From positions 1 through 64,000 of the forward strand of contig JAMAHW010000053.1 in the NCBI GenBank assembly GCA_023627715.1: DNA of 64,000 bases, given 5' to 3'. A program made the position numbers and the translations under genes. The stretch comes from Periconia sp. R9002. Taxonomy: Eukaryota; Ascomycota; Dothideomycetes; Pleosporales; Periconiaceae. This document shows positions 1 to 10,756 of this stretch, piece by piece; positions within the stretch are counted from its first letter, which is position 1, and every line of letters starts with the position of its first letter. Under the pieces are notes generated by a model. It was not told the DNA's origin. It saw nothing but the letters and a program-made list of their open reading frames with translations, and searched no databases.

Positions 1-1144
1 TAGTTTAATATTTTACTCTAGTAATAGTATTTCTTTATATAAATATAAAAGCTAAAAGTAAAAAATATTATATAAATAACCTATTTTAAGTAAAAATTCT
101 AGTTTATATACTATATTATTAAAAATATATAAGATTTAAAATAGTTTTTAATATTTAAAGTTAAGTAAGGTATTAGAGTAAGTAGTATTAATATAGTACG
201 TATCTAGTATTACTTTATTACCTATATAAAATACTAGTACTAGTAAGTAAGTATTATTAGCGTACTTAGCTTATTTAGCTTATACTTAGAATATATTACT
301 TTTTAAAAAAGCTTAAAGCTTACTAATATAATTTATAAATTTATTAGCTTTATTTTAATCTATTTTTATAAGTTATAATAGGCTTTAACTATTTTATAGT
401 AATAGAGAAGGTTCTATACTAAATTAAAAAATATATCTTTTAGTAGTAGTAAATAAAGCTATACTAGTAGATATACTTAATAGAAAATTAGTAACTATTT
501 TAGTAATTAGTAAGTATAATACCTAATTATCTTATTTATAATTAGTATATATATATAAATATTATTTTAACTAAGCGTTAACTATTTTAGTTTATCTATT
601 AGTTTTAAAATATTAGGTTAATAAATAATATAGATATATACTAAGCTATTAATAAAAACGCTTCTAGAAATAAAATATAAACTATTAGCTATAATTACTA
701 ATAATATTAGAGAGCTAATTTTCTTCTTATTATATATATTTAATAAAAGTATAGATAACTATTTTAGTTTCTATATTTTTAAGTATAATAAATTTTTTTT
801 TTTTAATAACTTATCTACTATAATAAAAATAGAAAAGTATATCTTACTATTATTATAGTATAGTAGTAGATAGGTTATAAAATCTATAAAAATAGACTAC
901 TAGTATTAATTAAGTACTAGTAGTAGATATAATAAGCTATACTTACTCTTTTTAATAACTTTAGTATAGTAGTAATAAGTATAGTTATATATATACTAGG
1001 TAACTATATTTATTATCTATAGCTAGTAATAGTATTAACTAAGTAGGGCGTATATTCTATATTTACCTTTATAACTAGTATAGGCTAGGTTATAAACTAA
1101 TTAAATAACTATTATATATAACTCTTTATTATTTAGTATATATA
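1..1144. repeat. RIP-saturated AT-rich relic DNA
   Basis: I found no CpA or TpG dinucleotide by eye in this stretch, while CpT, CpC, GpC and even CpG remain. That is the expected end state of fungal RIP, which converts CpA to TpA on both strands. No open frame survives. Read on the minus strand around 581-645, a pattern P-x-I-x-x-x-I-D-K-x-K-stop has the spacing of the P-x-T-x-x-x-T-E-R-x-N-Q motif of Gypsy integrases once RIP changes (ACN to ATN, CAR to TAR) are allowed for. This may therefore be the antisense remains of another Gypsy element; that identification is weak. Confidence 0.75.
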
Positions 1145-1603
1145 TGTTACGGCTGTGCCTCACAGAATTACTCTTAGCACTTATAGTGAGTGTAAATTTA
1201 ATAATGACTATAAGTGGTACGACGTAGATAAAGACTAGGATCTTAGACCCGAAGCGGACTATAATATAGACACATAATAAGGGGATCACGTGACGTCTCT
1301 GTAGCTCTATAACTATAGAGACATAGAGCTGTTTCTGTAACTCTACTATAACAGAGCTACAGAGCTTAGGAATTTTATTAGTATATAGTAAGCATATATT
1401 ACACTCCTTAGGTAGTCTTTATCGTTAATTTAATCTTTTGACTAAAGAGCTACCCTACTTTTGACATCTACTATTTAGAATCTATTGCATCGTGCTTATT
1501 AACGGTTATATACCCTACCGTTGTCCTGTAATATTATACTTCTATTTACTCCCTTTGCGCACTACCTAGTATTCTGCTTTAAGGCCTAAGCAGGACTCTA
1601 ATA
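1145..1603 (+). repeat. 5' LTR of the Gypsy element
   Basis: This is the 459-bp left LTR. It matches 7716-8174 without indels, and the differences seen are transitions consistent with RIP. It contains CACGTG overlapping TGACGTC near 1287-1297 (E-box and CRE-like cores) and a perfect 12-bp inverted repeat (1297-1308 with 1353-1364, CTCTGTAGCTCT). Fewer sites are mutated here than in the 3' LTR: several TpG/CpA pairs are retained at its start. Confidence 0.95.
1297..1364. other. Inverted repeat inside the 5' LTR
   Basis: The arms CTCTGTAGCTCT (1297-1308) and AGAGCTACAGAG (1353-1364) are perfect reverse complements. The 3' LTR has the same structure at 7868-7879 and 7924-7935 with CTCTATAGCTCT arms, where both arms carry matching RIP changes and still pair. 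A related inner repeat of the type AGAGCT/AGCTCT lies between the arms. A hairpin in the LTR transcript or a palindromic regulatory site are both possible. Confidence 0.7.
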
Positions 1604-1719
1604 GTTTAATAATTAAGTATTAGAAGAGCGAAGCGTAAGTAGCGTACAGTCTAAGCTAAATAATAGTACTAGGACAATAACTTAAGGGAGCAGCGGCTCT
1701 ATTAGTGCGCTCGTCGGAC

Positions 1720-4700
1720 GATACGGATTACCGATAGATAAAAGAAGCTATCTAAGCCCTAATAGCATAGAATAAGGTTTTAAAGGATGGCCTTAAATAG
1801 AATAAAGCACAACTTAAAGCAGTACTAGGTAAGTAGTAAGAATAATTAATATTCGTCTATTAGCTCTAGTTGAGTGCGACAAAGAAACCACTAAAGCTCC
1901 CAACTATAGAAAAGTTTAATAGAACTCAGAACAAACTGAGACCTTTCTTAGCTAATACTATACTATATCTAGACATATAAGTAGTACACTTTAACACTAA
2001 AGAAAAGAAGGTAGCCTACGTAGCTATACATCTTAAAGATAAGGCTATAAGGTAGTTTAAACCCTACTAGACGGATTATAAAACGTTCGCACCTAGAATA
2101 CGAAAACTAGAAATAGTCTTAATTTTTAGCGACTTTAACTACTTTATACAGAAACTTAAGGGGGTATTTAGAGATAAGAACATCTAACAACAATCTACTA
2201 AAAGACTCTAGAAACTTAAACAAGAAAAGTTAGTACTCAACTATATATCTATATTTAAATAGTTGTCTATAAATACGGAATAGAATAAGCTATCCCTAAT
2301 GTCCTAATTTTACGAAGGACTTAAGCCAGAAATCACTTACAAAATAATTCGCATAGATAAGCCAACAATACTTAACGCACTTAAGAGATAAGCTCTAAGT
2401 ATAGATAATAAACTCTAGCAATAGAAAAAGAAGAAGACGTTATAGGGACACTAGAACTAGGATTACAGTAATCTAATAATCCTAGACGCGAACAAAGATA
2501 AGAAATCTAAGAAAAAGGAATTTAAATACTTTAATTGTAAAAAGAAAGGCTACTATACAAAAGACTACAGAAGTAAGACTAAACCTAAGGACAATAAGAG
2601 GAAGAACCTTATATGCTATAACTGTAGAAAGAAGAGATACTTCGCCCAAGACTGTTATAGCAAGAAGGCTAAGGAGAGCTAAGCTAAGAATATAGATAAG
2701 ACTCTAGAAAGGTCTAGAAACAAAGGATCTAAGGAGAAGATTACGGCTAACAGCGAATACGCTAGATTACACTAGACCTTTTGCTATAAAGACGACTGCC
2801 CAATTTATATTAAAGCTAAATAAAGGAATAGCTAGTTTCCAAATAGGAAACACGAAAAAATGGTAGTAAGTAAAGATAGGACCCGCGACTAAGTAGAATC
2901 TAGTAGGAAAATTAGTGAGGGGTTAGAGAACACTACTAAATACTCTATACTAACACCCTCCGCAATAGTAAAGGAGGAAGAATTAGAATCCTTAAAAGAA
3001 GGGAGTTCTAACTATAGCTAGTAGTACGAACCTAAACAACGCTATTTAGGGGCGGTCTATATAGAAGTTACGGAAGAAAGTGACCCAGGAAGCTAGGATA
3101 ACTCTAGAGGTTAGAGATTTGTTAAAAAGGCTGGACTAGAAATAACCCTTAAAGAAGCTTATGAAGAATAGAAAATACAACATCTATATAATACTAGATT
3201 TACATCGTTTTAGAACTAGTTAGAAAACAAATACATTATAAAACGAGAAATGCCTACTTAAGTAGAGTAGAGGAAGCTATTAAAGCTTATAAAATAGATC
3301 AACGACGCGTACACTCCTAGAAAGGTTGTTAAATACTATATTTTAGTACAAGACAAGCTAGGGGAAGATAAATATAGAAAAGGGGACGACCTTTAAGTTT
3401 AGATAGGGCACCCTGCACACTATAAGATAGTATAGGTATTATGCATTAAAGCAAAATACTAGATTTATATAATACTAAAGAAGAAACACTAAGCCTAGCT
3501 AATCCAAAATAAAGAATAAGAAATCAATATTATTATACGCGAGGAAGTTTATAGGTAGCACCCGAAAGATAGATGGAAGGGACACCTTATCCTCAAACCC
3601 GGACTAAACCTGCCACTACTATATGTTATAGGTAGGCTATAGTATGAATGTACAAACAACAAATGCGCTAAGCATGTGGAAAAGAAGAAAAACGCCCATT
3701 ACTAGCCTAAAGATAAGAAACTTAAAAGAAATATAGGACTACACATTATGACGAACGGGGTCTATTAAGGAAAAAGGATACGGATTATAGTTAATAGTAG
3801 AGTAACTAGGAACTTCATCTCTAAAACATTTGTCGAAAACTAAAGAATAAAGTACACAATAAAGTAGTATCTACGACAACTTTACACTATAGAAGGGAAC
3901 CTATTTTAGGAACTAATACGATTCGAGACAAAGCTATTAACGCTAGTATTAGAAGGACTCTAGCTTTATAATACAGTTATGGATATAACATAGATTAATA
4001 ATAAGTAAAATGTTATCTTAGGAATACTATAGCTGAAAGCAATAAACCCTAATATTAACTAGCAGACGGGGAAAATTAACTATTAACACGAACGACTCTA
4101 AGCAAATATAGAAACCTACGTTAGGAAATTCCTAGAAGAATACAAGAAATGGGAAAAGCTACTCTAGGAACCTAAAGGTTACCTTCCAGAACATAAACTA
4201 TAGGATATTAAAATTGAACTGGAAGAAGGCAAAACCGCCGGATAGAGACCTATTTACTAAAAATTAGAAGAAGAATCACGAATTAAAAGAGAGTACGTTA
4301 ATTTAGCACTTAGAAAAGGATGGATTAGACTATTAAAGTTACTAGTATCACATAGAATAACATTTGTAGATAAAAAGGGGACTACTAAGAAACAACTATA
4401 CGTAGACTACAGGAAGACGAACGCTATTACTAAGAAGAATTAATACCCCTTACTATTAATAGCAAACCTCTAAGATTAGATAAGGAAGGCTACAATATTT
4501 ACAAAGTTAGACGTTACTAACGCATATTACTAGATTAGGATTAAGGAAGGCTATAAATGGAAAACGGCTTTCAGAACCCAATATAGACTATACAAATACT
4601 AGGTAATGCTATTCAGACTTACTAATGCACCTACGGTATTTTAAGACAGAATCAACACAGTGCTTAGGGAGCATCTAAACGTTTTTGTATTTATATACCT

Positions 4701-7035
4701 AGACGACATTCTAATATTCTTAGAAACCAAAAAAAAACATATATAATATATATACGAAGTCCTAAGGAGACTTGCGGAGAATCACCTATTCCTAAAAATA
4801 AGGAAATGCGAATTCCACACTAAGAAAATAGATTTTCTAGGATTCGTAGTAGAACTAGGGAGATTAGGAATTAACCTAAATAAGATTAAACAAATCGAAG
4901 AATAGCCCGTACTAAAGAACGTCACCAACATCTAGAGATTTAACAGACTAGCGAACTTTTGCAGGAAATTTATAGTTAGATAGTTAAAACTTACGGAACC
5001 TATTACACAACTTACGAAAAAAGATATGCTTTTTAAATAGACAGAAGAATGCCAGAGATTATTTAATAAGATTAAGAAAAGATTTTTAGAACGACTAATC
5101 CTAAGAATGTTTAATCTAGAATAGCCAGGAATTATTAGAACAGACGCATCTAATTCCACGTATAGTATTACCTTACTACAGGTTAACCCAACAGAGGGAT
5201 ACGAGCATTTAGTTGAATACTTCTTAAAACAGATAGGACCGTTAGAACTCAACTACCCTATCTATAATAAGGAAATATTAGTAATATACAAAGCTTTTAA
5301 GTAGTAGAGAGTATATCTCTAAGGAGCAAAACACAGAACTAAGGTCTATATAGACTATAAAAACCTTACGGGGTTTATAACAAATAAGGACCTAGGACAA
5401 CAACACACTAGATAGTAGGAATTCCTATCTACGTTTAATTTTAAAATCGTCTATATTAAAGAGGTAGAGAATTAATTAGCAGATACTTTAAGTAGACGCC
5501 TAGATTTAGAATTAGAAATTAAGGCAATAGGAATAATGCTAGTTAAGAATAAACAAGGAAACCTTATTCTAGATAAGGCAGCGGCCAACTCCGAGCGAAA
5601 AAGCAACGAACTAGATAAATAGATCAAGTAAGAAGCCACTAAGGAATGTCTTAAATAGCTATAAAAAGACATCTAAGATAGATTCTATACAAAGTACGAT
5701 AGGATCTATATTCCAACAAAAATACAGAGAGAATTTGTACGATAATTCCATAAACTACCAATACATAGCCACTAAGGGATCAAGAAAACCTTAGAAAAAC
5801 TACTAGAACAGTACTATATGCCTAAGGTAAGGATAATAGTAACAAAAGTTCTTAGAGATTATAAAGATTACTATAGAAATAAATATAATAGACACGCACT
5901 ATATAGAACACTACAGCTAGTAGAGACACCTAAACAACTATAGGGAACAATCACGATTAACTTTATCACGCACTTACCAAAGTTACGAGACCTAGCGACT
6001 AAGGTCGAATACGATAGAATTATAACTATTATAGACAAATTAACTAAGTATACCTACTTTAAACCACACACCGAGAAAAGTAGAATAGAAATAGTAGTAT
6101 ATAAAATTATTAACACTATAATTAGCGAACACGGTGTTCCGGATAAAATTATTACAGACTAAGATAAGCAATTCAATTCGAAGTTGTAGAGTATAATTAC
6201 AGCTACACTAGGAATTAAACATAGTATAACAACAGCCTATCATCTACAGGCAGACAGACAGTTAGAACGAATAAACCAGACAGTTAAATAATACTTAAGA
6301 TGTTACCTCAACTATAATTAGAATAACTAGGTAGCACTATTACTAATAGCCTAGTTAGTATATAACAGCTTAAAGAATGTAGTAATAGGAATTACACCGT
6401 TCTTCGCGAACTATAGATTCAACCTAAACGTATACAATCCACCTAAGCACGTATATACTTGGACAGCAAACAGCGAGAAATTCGTAGAAAGAATTAAAGA
6501 AATCCATAGTTAGTTACAACTAGACGCCGAGTTCCTTAACAAATAAATAGGGAAATACTACAATTAGCACCACAAAGAAGGACCTAATTTTAAGAAAGGG
6601 GAAAAAGTATAGTTAAGACGCCGAAACATTAAAAGCAAGCAGCCTAGCCTAAAATTTAATTACGTAAAAATTAGCCTGTACAAAATTACTAAACAAATTA
6701 CGCTAGTTACATATAGATTAGAACTACTAAAAAATATAGGAATTCACCCAGTGTTCTACGTCTCACTCTTAGAAAAAGCACCCCAGAATGCTAAACTAGC
6801 GGTGTATAAGTCTAACACCTATAGAGAATAAGACAAACAATAGGACGTTAATAAAATTATCAGACACTAGGTTCGAAATGGAAAAAACTATTACCTAGTT
6901 AGGTAGATAGGTACTAACAAAAAAGGAAAACCGTGGGAAGATTCGTAGGAACTAGAAGACGGTTTTAGTTACCCTAAGAAGTTGAAGGATTTTCGGTCCA
7001 CCCTATAGAACGAAGAAAACTAGGAGATAACGTAA
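1720..7035 (+). pseudogene. gag-pol polyprotein relic
   Basis: All recognisable domains lie in one frame (codons starting at 1 modulo 3) with no frameshift, so gag and pol were a single ORF. Two CCHC zinc knuckles lie near 2524-2568 and 2611-2658. In the first, Cys and His codons have become Tyr (TGC or CAC to TAC). The protease near 3787 has lost its D-S/T-G triad (now N-S-R). Reverse transcriptase spans about 4390-4760 and keeps YLDD at 4696-4707. RNase H is near 5130-5480, with TDAS kept. Integrase is near 5730-6700: the HHCC finger is largely mutated, but TD and the LERINQ-like Glu region remain. A chromodomain-like segment lies near 6844-7010 (IIRHxVRNGKNYYLVxxIG). Dozens of in-frame stops are present, mostly TAG from CAG or TGG. 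Confidence 0.92.
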
Positions 7036-7094
7036 AATCTTTGCCTAGCTGTAAATTAAGAGGAGCGCTACTAGCAGCAGCGTTAATAGCGACG

Positions 7095-7345
7095 TTTTAA
7101 TTAGGGATTAGCTTTAGGTCTACCTACTAACTAGTTTGCTAAAGCTCAGCCTCTTTTTTATCTAGTTCTGCTTCTAAGGCGTGAGAATGAGTAATTAACT
7201 TCTTTTTAAGAAATGCCCGTTGCTTTTTAAGACGCTAAATTTTTATACGAGCCTCTGCTAGCTTATTTAGAAGCTCCTCCTACGCCTTATAAGCTTTGTT
7301 AAGCTAACGTTAAACTTTATCTTCTACATGGTTAATAGATCTTAC
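7095..7345 (-). pseudogene. Antisense coiled-coil ORF relic inside the Gypsy element
   Basis: On the strand opposite to gag-pol, between its end and the 3' LTR, one frame reads as a highly charged heptad-like protein. Segments are LLNKLAEARIKI, RLKKQRAFLKKKL and ALEAELDKKEAEL. It is interrupted only by TAA/TAG codons that can each derive from CAA/CAG by RIP. Similar Leu/Lys/Arg/Glu-rich helical proteins are, as far as I recall, common in repetitive regions of ascomycete genomes. It may be an extra antisense gene carried by the element or a captured host fragment. The start and end of the original ORF cannot be fixed. Confidence 0.5.
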
Positions 7346-7700
7346 TAATAGCGGTTAGTTGAGACACACGAATTGTATTTTTAGGAATAGACTAACCTTC
7401 TAATAACGAGACGTTAGTGGTGTAATAGGAACTACGCATATTAGCTCGGACGTATGCCTTATAAAATTTACTGTCTCTAGAGGAAATAATATAGGATAAA
7501 CCTAACTAAGAATAACGAGGATAAGGGAGTATTTTAGTCCTATAATAAAGTATTTTGTTGGCAAGAGAAACACAGGATCTAACTTTTAAAGAAATGGTGG
7601 GAGGAACTATAATAGATAACAATACTCTAGAAATGGACACGCGGGGCTACGGCACTATTATACCCTAATCTCTAGAACGGACAAACATGGAAACTAAGCA

Positions 7701-7715
7701 TAAAGGGGGGGATAG
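7701..7715 (+). other. Polypurine tract
   Basis: The purine run AAAGGGGGGGATAG lies directly before the TGTTA start of the 3' LTR. This is the position of the primer for plus-strand DNA synthesis in LTR retrotransposons. Confidence 0.75.
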
Positions 7716-8174
7716 TGTTATAGCTATGCCTTACAGAATTACTCTTAGCACTTATAGTAAGTGTAAATTTAATAATAACTATAAGTAGTACGACGTAGAT
7801 AAAGACTAGGATCTTAGACCCAAAGCGGACTATAATATAGATACGTGACGAGGGGATTACGTGACGTCTCTATAGCTCTATAACTATAGAGATATAGAGC
7901 TGTCTCCGTGACTCTACTATAATAGAGCTATAGAGCTTAGGAATTTTATTAGTATATAGTAAGCATATATTATACTCCTTAGGTAGTTTTTATCGTTAAT
8001 TCAATCTTTTAACTAAAGAGCTACCCTACTTTTAATATCTACTGTTTAGAATCTATTGTATTGTGCTTATTAACGGTTACACACCCTACCGTTGTCCTGT
8101 AATATTATACTTCCACTTACTCCCCTTGCGCACCACCTAGTATCCTGCTTTAAGGCCTAAGCAGGACCTTAACA
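7716..8174 (+). repeat. 3' LTR of the Gypsy element
   Basis: This is the right LTR, 459 bp, TGTTA...TAACA with intact termini. It aligns base for base with 1145-1603 without gaps. Compared with the 5' LTR it has more TpA, for example at its first 60 bases, so RIP acted unequally on the two copies and LTR divergence cannot be used as a clock. Confidence 0.95.
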
Positions 8175-8700
8175 CTAGGCAATTAACTACTAGCTATATA
8201 CTTATAATAGGTGATGCACTAGTATTATAGTAGTTAAAATAATAAGTAGTTACCGCACTATCTATATATAAGGTAGAGTATATAGTAGTAAGTGATGCTA
8301 GAACTAAAGCCCTATAGGTAAAACGATTCTTTAATAATCTAAAGATCTAAGTACTAAGAGAAAGGGGGCTAGGCACATTATAGTGTCTACAGATCTCTAT
8401 ATACATTAATAATAAGGCAACAATTAAGTTAATGCGTAATCTCTCGTCGTCTTAAAAGACAAAACACATTAATATCTATTATTATTAGATTTGCTAGTAT
8501 ATTAAATCTAGGGAGTTATCTATCTATTAGGTGAGTAGCAAAGAGAACCTAGCTAATATATTCACTAAGCCACTTACATTACCTATCTTTAATAAAATGC
8601 GTTAGCTACTACATATTAGCAAGATTAAGAATGCGGGATGAATATTTAGGCGTTATAAGATACATATTTGTTTTTATCACGTTAGCTAGGACTAGGGGGG
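8175..8700 (+). pseudogene. Copia-type retrotransposon RNase H, 3' fragment
   Basis: Translated with RIP stops ignored, this reads as the end of a Ty1/Copia polyprotein: a GDALV-like start of RNase H, then NNKATIKLMRN, KTKHINI, VSSKENLANIFTKPL and a C-terminus near 8640. These correspond to the DNxxAI, KHIDxRYH and TKEQLADxLTK blocks of Copia RNase H. The upstream Copia domains are absent; the fragment begins exactly at the right border of the Gypsy element. A G-rich tract at 8692-8700 ends the internal region. Confidence 0.82.
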
Positions 8701-8701
8701 C

Positions 8702-8850
8702 TGTTAGGTATAGTCCTATCCTATTACGTAACTCTGTTATTTACTATTTATATTCACTAGTTATATTTATTCGCGGCATTAGGTAGCAGGGCAGGTAGGC
8801 TATATAGATAGCTACCTGCCCCGTACGTAGATTGTCAACCAAGTAGTTTT
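8702..8850 (+). repeat. Copia LTR (right end uncertain)
   Basis: TGTTAGG starts directly after the polypurine tract of the Copia fragment, as expected for its 3' LTR. It contains a strong hairpin: GGGCAGGTAG at 8789-8798 pairs with CTACCTGCCC at 8812-8821. Base composition returns to normal shortly after 8830. The LTR 3' end is not clear; a terminal CA could lie anywhere from about 8835 to 8875. Confidence 0.6.
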
Positions 8851-9724
8851 CCTTTCTCGACACAACCCTAAACAATTCGCCACCCCCCTCCCAGTCCAAC
8901 ACTCCTGAAACAAACACTGCAACCCTCTTAACAAAGGACAAACACCTTCAACCATTCTTCCCTCCCCCCTTTTTCAAAAAATGCAATAATAGACATGATA
9001 TGATATGCGAAACAAAAGCTTGCTGACAATTAATAAACATCATCGCCTCTTCCAAAAACTCCAAACATTTGTTGTTTCCAAAACGCGTTACGTCACACGC
9101 GCCGCCTTGCCAAATCCAGCTCTAGCGCCACTTTCCGCCTCCGCAAATCAATCTGATCAAGAAGACCCTGCTGATCTTCCCTTTCTCTCCAACCGCGCGC
9201 CTTGGAATTCGTCCTCTTCAACCGCGTCGTTCGGCACGTTTCTACATTCTTCTATACTGCACTGCACCTTGCAAAATCTACTCACTCACCCCCAAACCAT
9301 ACTCGGAGACGGCACTCTGATCTCGCTCGCTTGCGAATTATACATACACCTTTTCTTATATACGCGTACCGGATATTGGGTCCTTGGAACGAGGCTGGCG
9401 GTACTGTCTTGGCGCGTTTTTCACCCAGAGGACGATACGAAGGAGCTGGCTAGCGTGGGTCCCGACAACGGCGCATGCAACGCTCAGCGGCTACTTATTT
9501 GACCACGAACGACGAACAGCAAACGACTTGGGCGGCGTTTCTTTCGCTAGTCGAATGCAAGAGGGGCCGTTTTGCTCATTTGGATAGGGCTTATTCCTGG
9601 ATACAGAGGGAGAGAAAGCGCATCCAGGCAACAGCAGCTGCGCCACACCCTTTTGGCGCCACCCGCGACATCTGGATCTTGATACTTCTTCGCGCGGTCG
9701 GCCTACCTTCAGTCAGTCTCAGAG
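8851..9724. other. Intergenic boundary and 5' region of the next gene
   Basis: This is the transition from RIP-affected to normal composition. It holds pyrimidine-rich leader-like sequence and several overlapping chance ORFs of 60-165 codons. No protein family is recognised. It probably includes the promoter and 5' UTR of the gene starting at 9725. Confidence 0.5.
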
Positions 9725-10756
9725 ATGGATTTCTCCAATAATGCTTTCCGGACGAGACCGCCGTCCACCCTTTCCAAAGACAACATAAGTCATGCCAAGT
9801 TGGTGCAATCTTGCCGGTTTGGCTGGTCTGCTGGTCCCAACGACGCACAGGAACCATGCAACATGCCCGCTATCCCTGCCCCCACGCCATCACAGTCCGT
9901 TCCGTCCGCCAGTATACATGTCGATAGACGCGCGAAACGACTTACTCCATGTCGCGGACGTTTATACCACCAACTCACGTGCTCGCATCGCATCCGCACA
10001 GACCTCGTAGAAGACTGCGGGACGAACTGCTTAGAGCCCTACACTGGTAACTCATCTACTAACTCCAGCTCAACCATATCGCCAATACCCTTCTACTGTC
10101 AGGAGTGTGTCGACCGGGAAGCCGCGCGGATATGGGACACACTGTCCGCGGAGCACGATGCGCAGTATCCACCTATGAAGGAGATGACGGCTGACGAGTA
10201 TAACCGATGGTACGAGGAGCATCAAGCGCTGCAGGCACAGTACACCGTCGACCGCGCAGCGTACGAACTGAAGCAGCGGATCGAGACACGGCCTACGCAT
10301 ATCTGCTCGGCGCTCGAAATGAGCAAAGAGGAAGAAGCGTTCGCTAGAGAACTCGACGGACTTTCTCTGTCACTCATGACGTCTTCCTCGTCCACTTCAA
10401 CAACGGCAGTACCAATTCCTTCCTCGCCAGCCATCCCCTCACTCCACGACACCATCACCGTCTCCCCCACAAACTCCCCCGACGCAACATCATCTGTCTC
10501 GCGCTCCCAACGCCGCCCCTCTCATCCTCAATCGCAACAGTACCATCCATATCCCCCGCGCCAGCGCATCACGCTCCCCAGCGATGCGTCGGAGCAGCTG
10601 CACTGGGGTCTGAATTCCCTGTCCATCGACCGCGGGTCGTGCGGTGTCGAGTACTCGACGTCGACGTCGGCGCCTGCGCAGACATCGTTGAGGCAGCAGC
10701 GGGTTGGCGCTGAGGAGGATGTATGGAGACGTAAAAGGAAAGGGAAGGGGGCGTGA
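9725..10756 (+). CDS. Uncharacterised protein with Cys/His-rich N-terminal region
   Basis: Single-exon ORF of 343 residues. An N-terminal Cys/His cluster (LTCSHRIRT, EDCGTNCLEP, then FYCQECVDREAARIWD, residues about 80-140) looks like a metal-binding or disulphide-rich motif. It is followed by a charged segment (about 145-215) and a long Ser/Thr/Pro-rich, low-complexity C-terminal half ending in a basic cluster (RRKRKGKG) that could act as a nuclear signal. I recall unnamed proteins with this CSHRIRT pattern in related ascomycetes but no assigned function. The start is the first ATG of the frame, and no intron is needed. It is the first intact gene next to the RIP block. Confidence 0.7.
   Translation: MDFSNNAFRTRPPSTLSKDNISHAKLVQSCRFGWSAGPNDAQEPCNMPAIPAPTPSQSVPSASIHVDRRAKRLTPCRGRLYHQLTCSHRIRTDLVEDCGTNCLEPYTGNSSTNSSSTISPIPFYCQECVDREAARIWDTLSAEHDAQYPPMKEMTADEYNRWYEEHQALQAQYTVDRAAYELKQRIETRPTHICSALEMSKEEEAFARELDGLSLSLMTSSSSTSTTAVPIPSSPAIPSLHDTITVSPTNSPDATSSVSRSQRRPSHPQSQQYHPYPPRQRITLPSDASEQLHWGLNSLSIDRGSCGVEYSTSTSAPAQTSLRQQRVGAEEDVWRRKRKGKGA

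Larger units (their letters stand above)
1145..8174 (+). mobile_element. Degenerate Gypsy (chromovirus-like) LTR retrotransposon
   Basis: A full-length element is bounded by two LTRs of exactly 459 bp (offset 6,571 throughout) that begin TGTTA and end TAACA, the latter mutated to TAATA in the 5' copy. Domain order between them is gag with zinc knuckles, protease, reverse transcriptase, RNase H, integrase and a C-terminal chromodomain-like segment, which is the Gypsy order. A G-rich polypurine tract lies immediately before the 3' LTR. The element is dead: the single gag-pol frame is full of TAG/TAA codons made by C-to-T and G-to-A changes typical of RIP. No target-site duplication is visible, and the two flanks are unrelated. 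Confidence 0.95.

Noticed and set aside
1101..1289. 62-codon minus frame across the left border of the 5' LTR
   Set aside because: AT-rich translation spanning two unrelated sequences; not a gene.
9005..9502. 165-codon plus-strand frame upstream of the first gene
   Set aside because: No motif, no splice support, and it overlaps several other open frames in leader-like sequence; chance frame in GC-balanced DNA.
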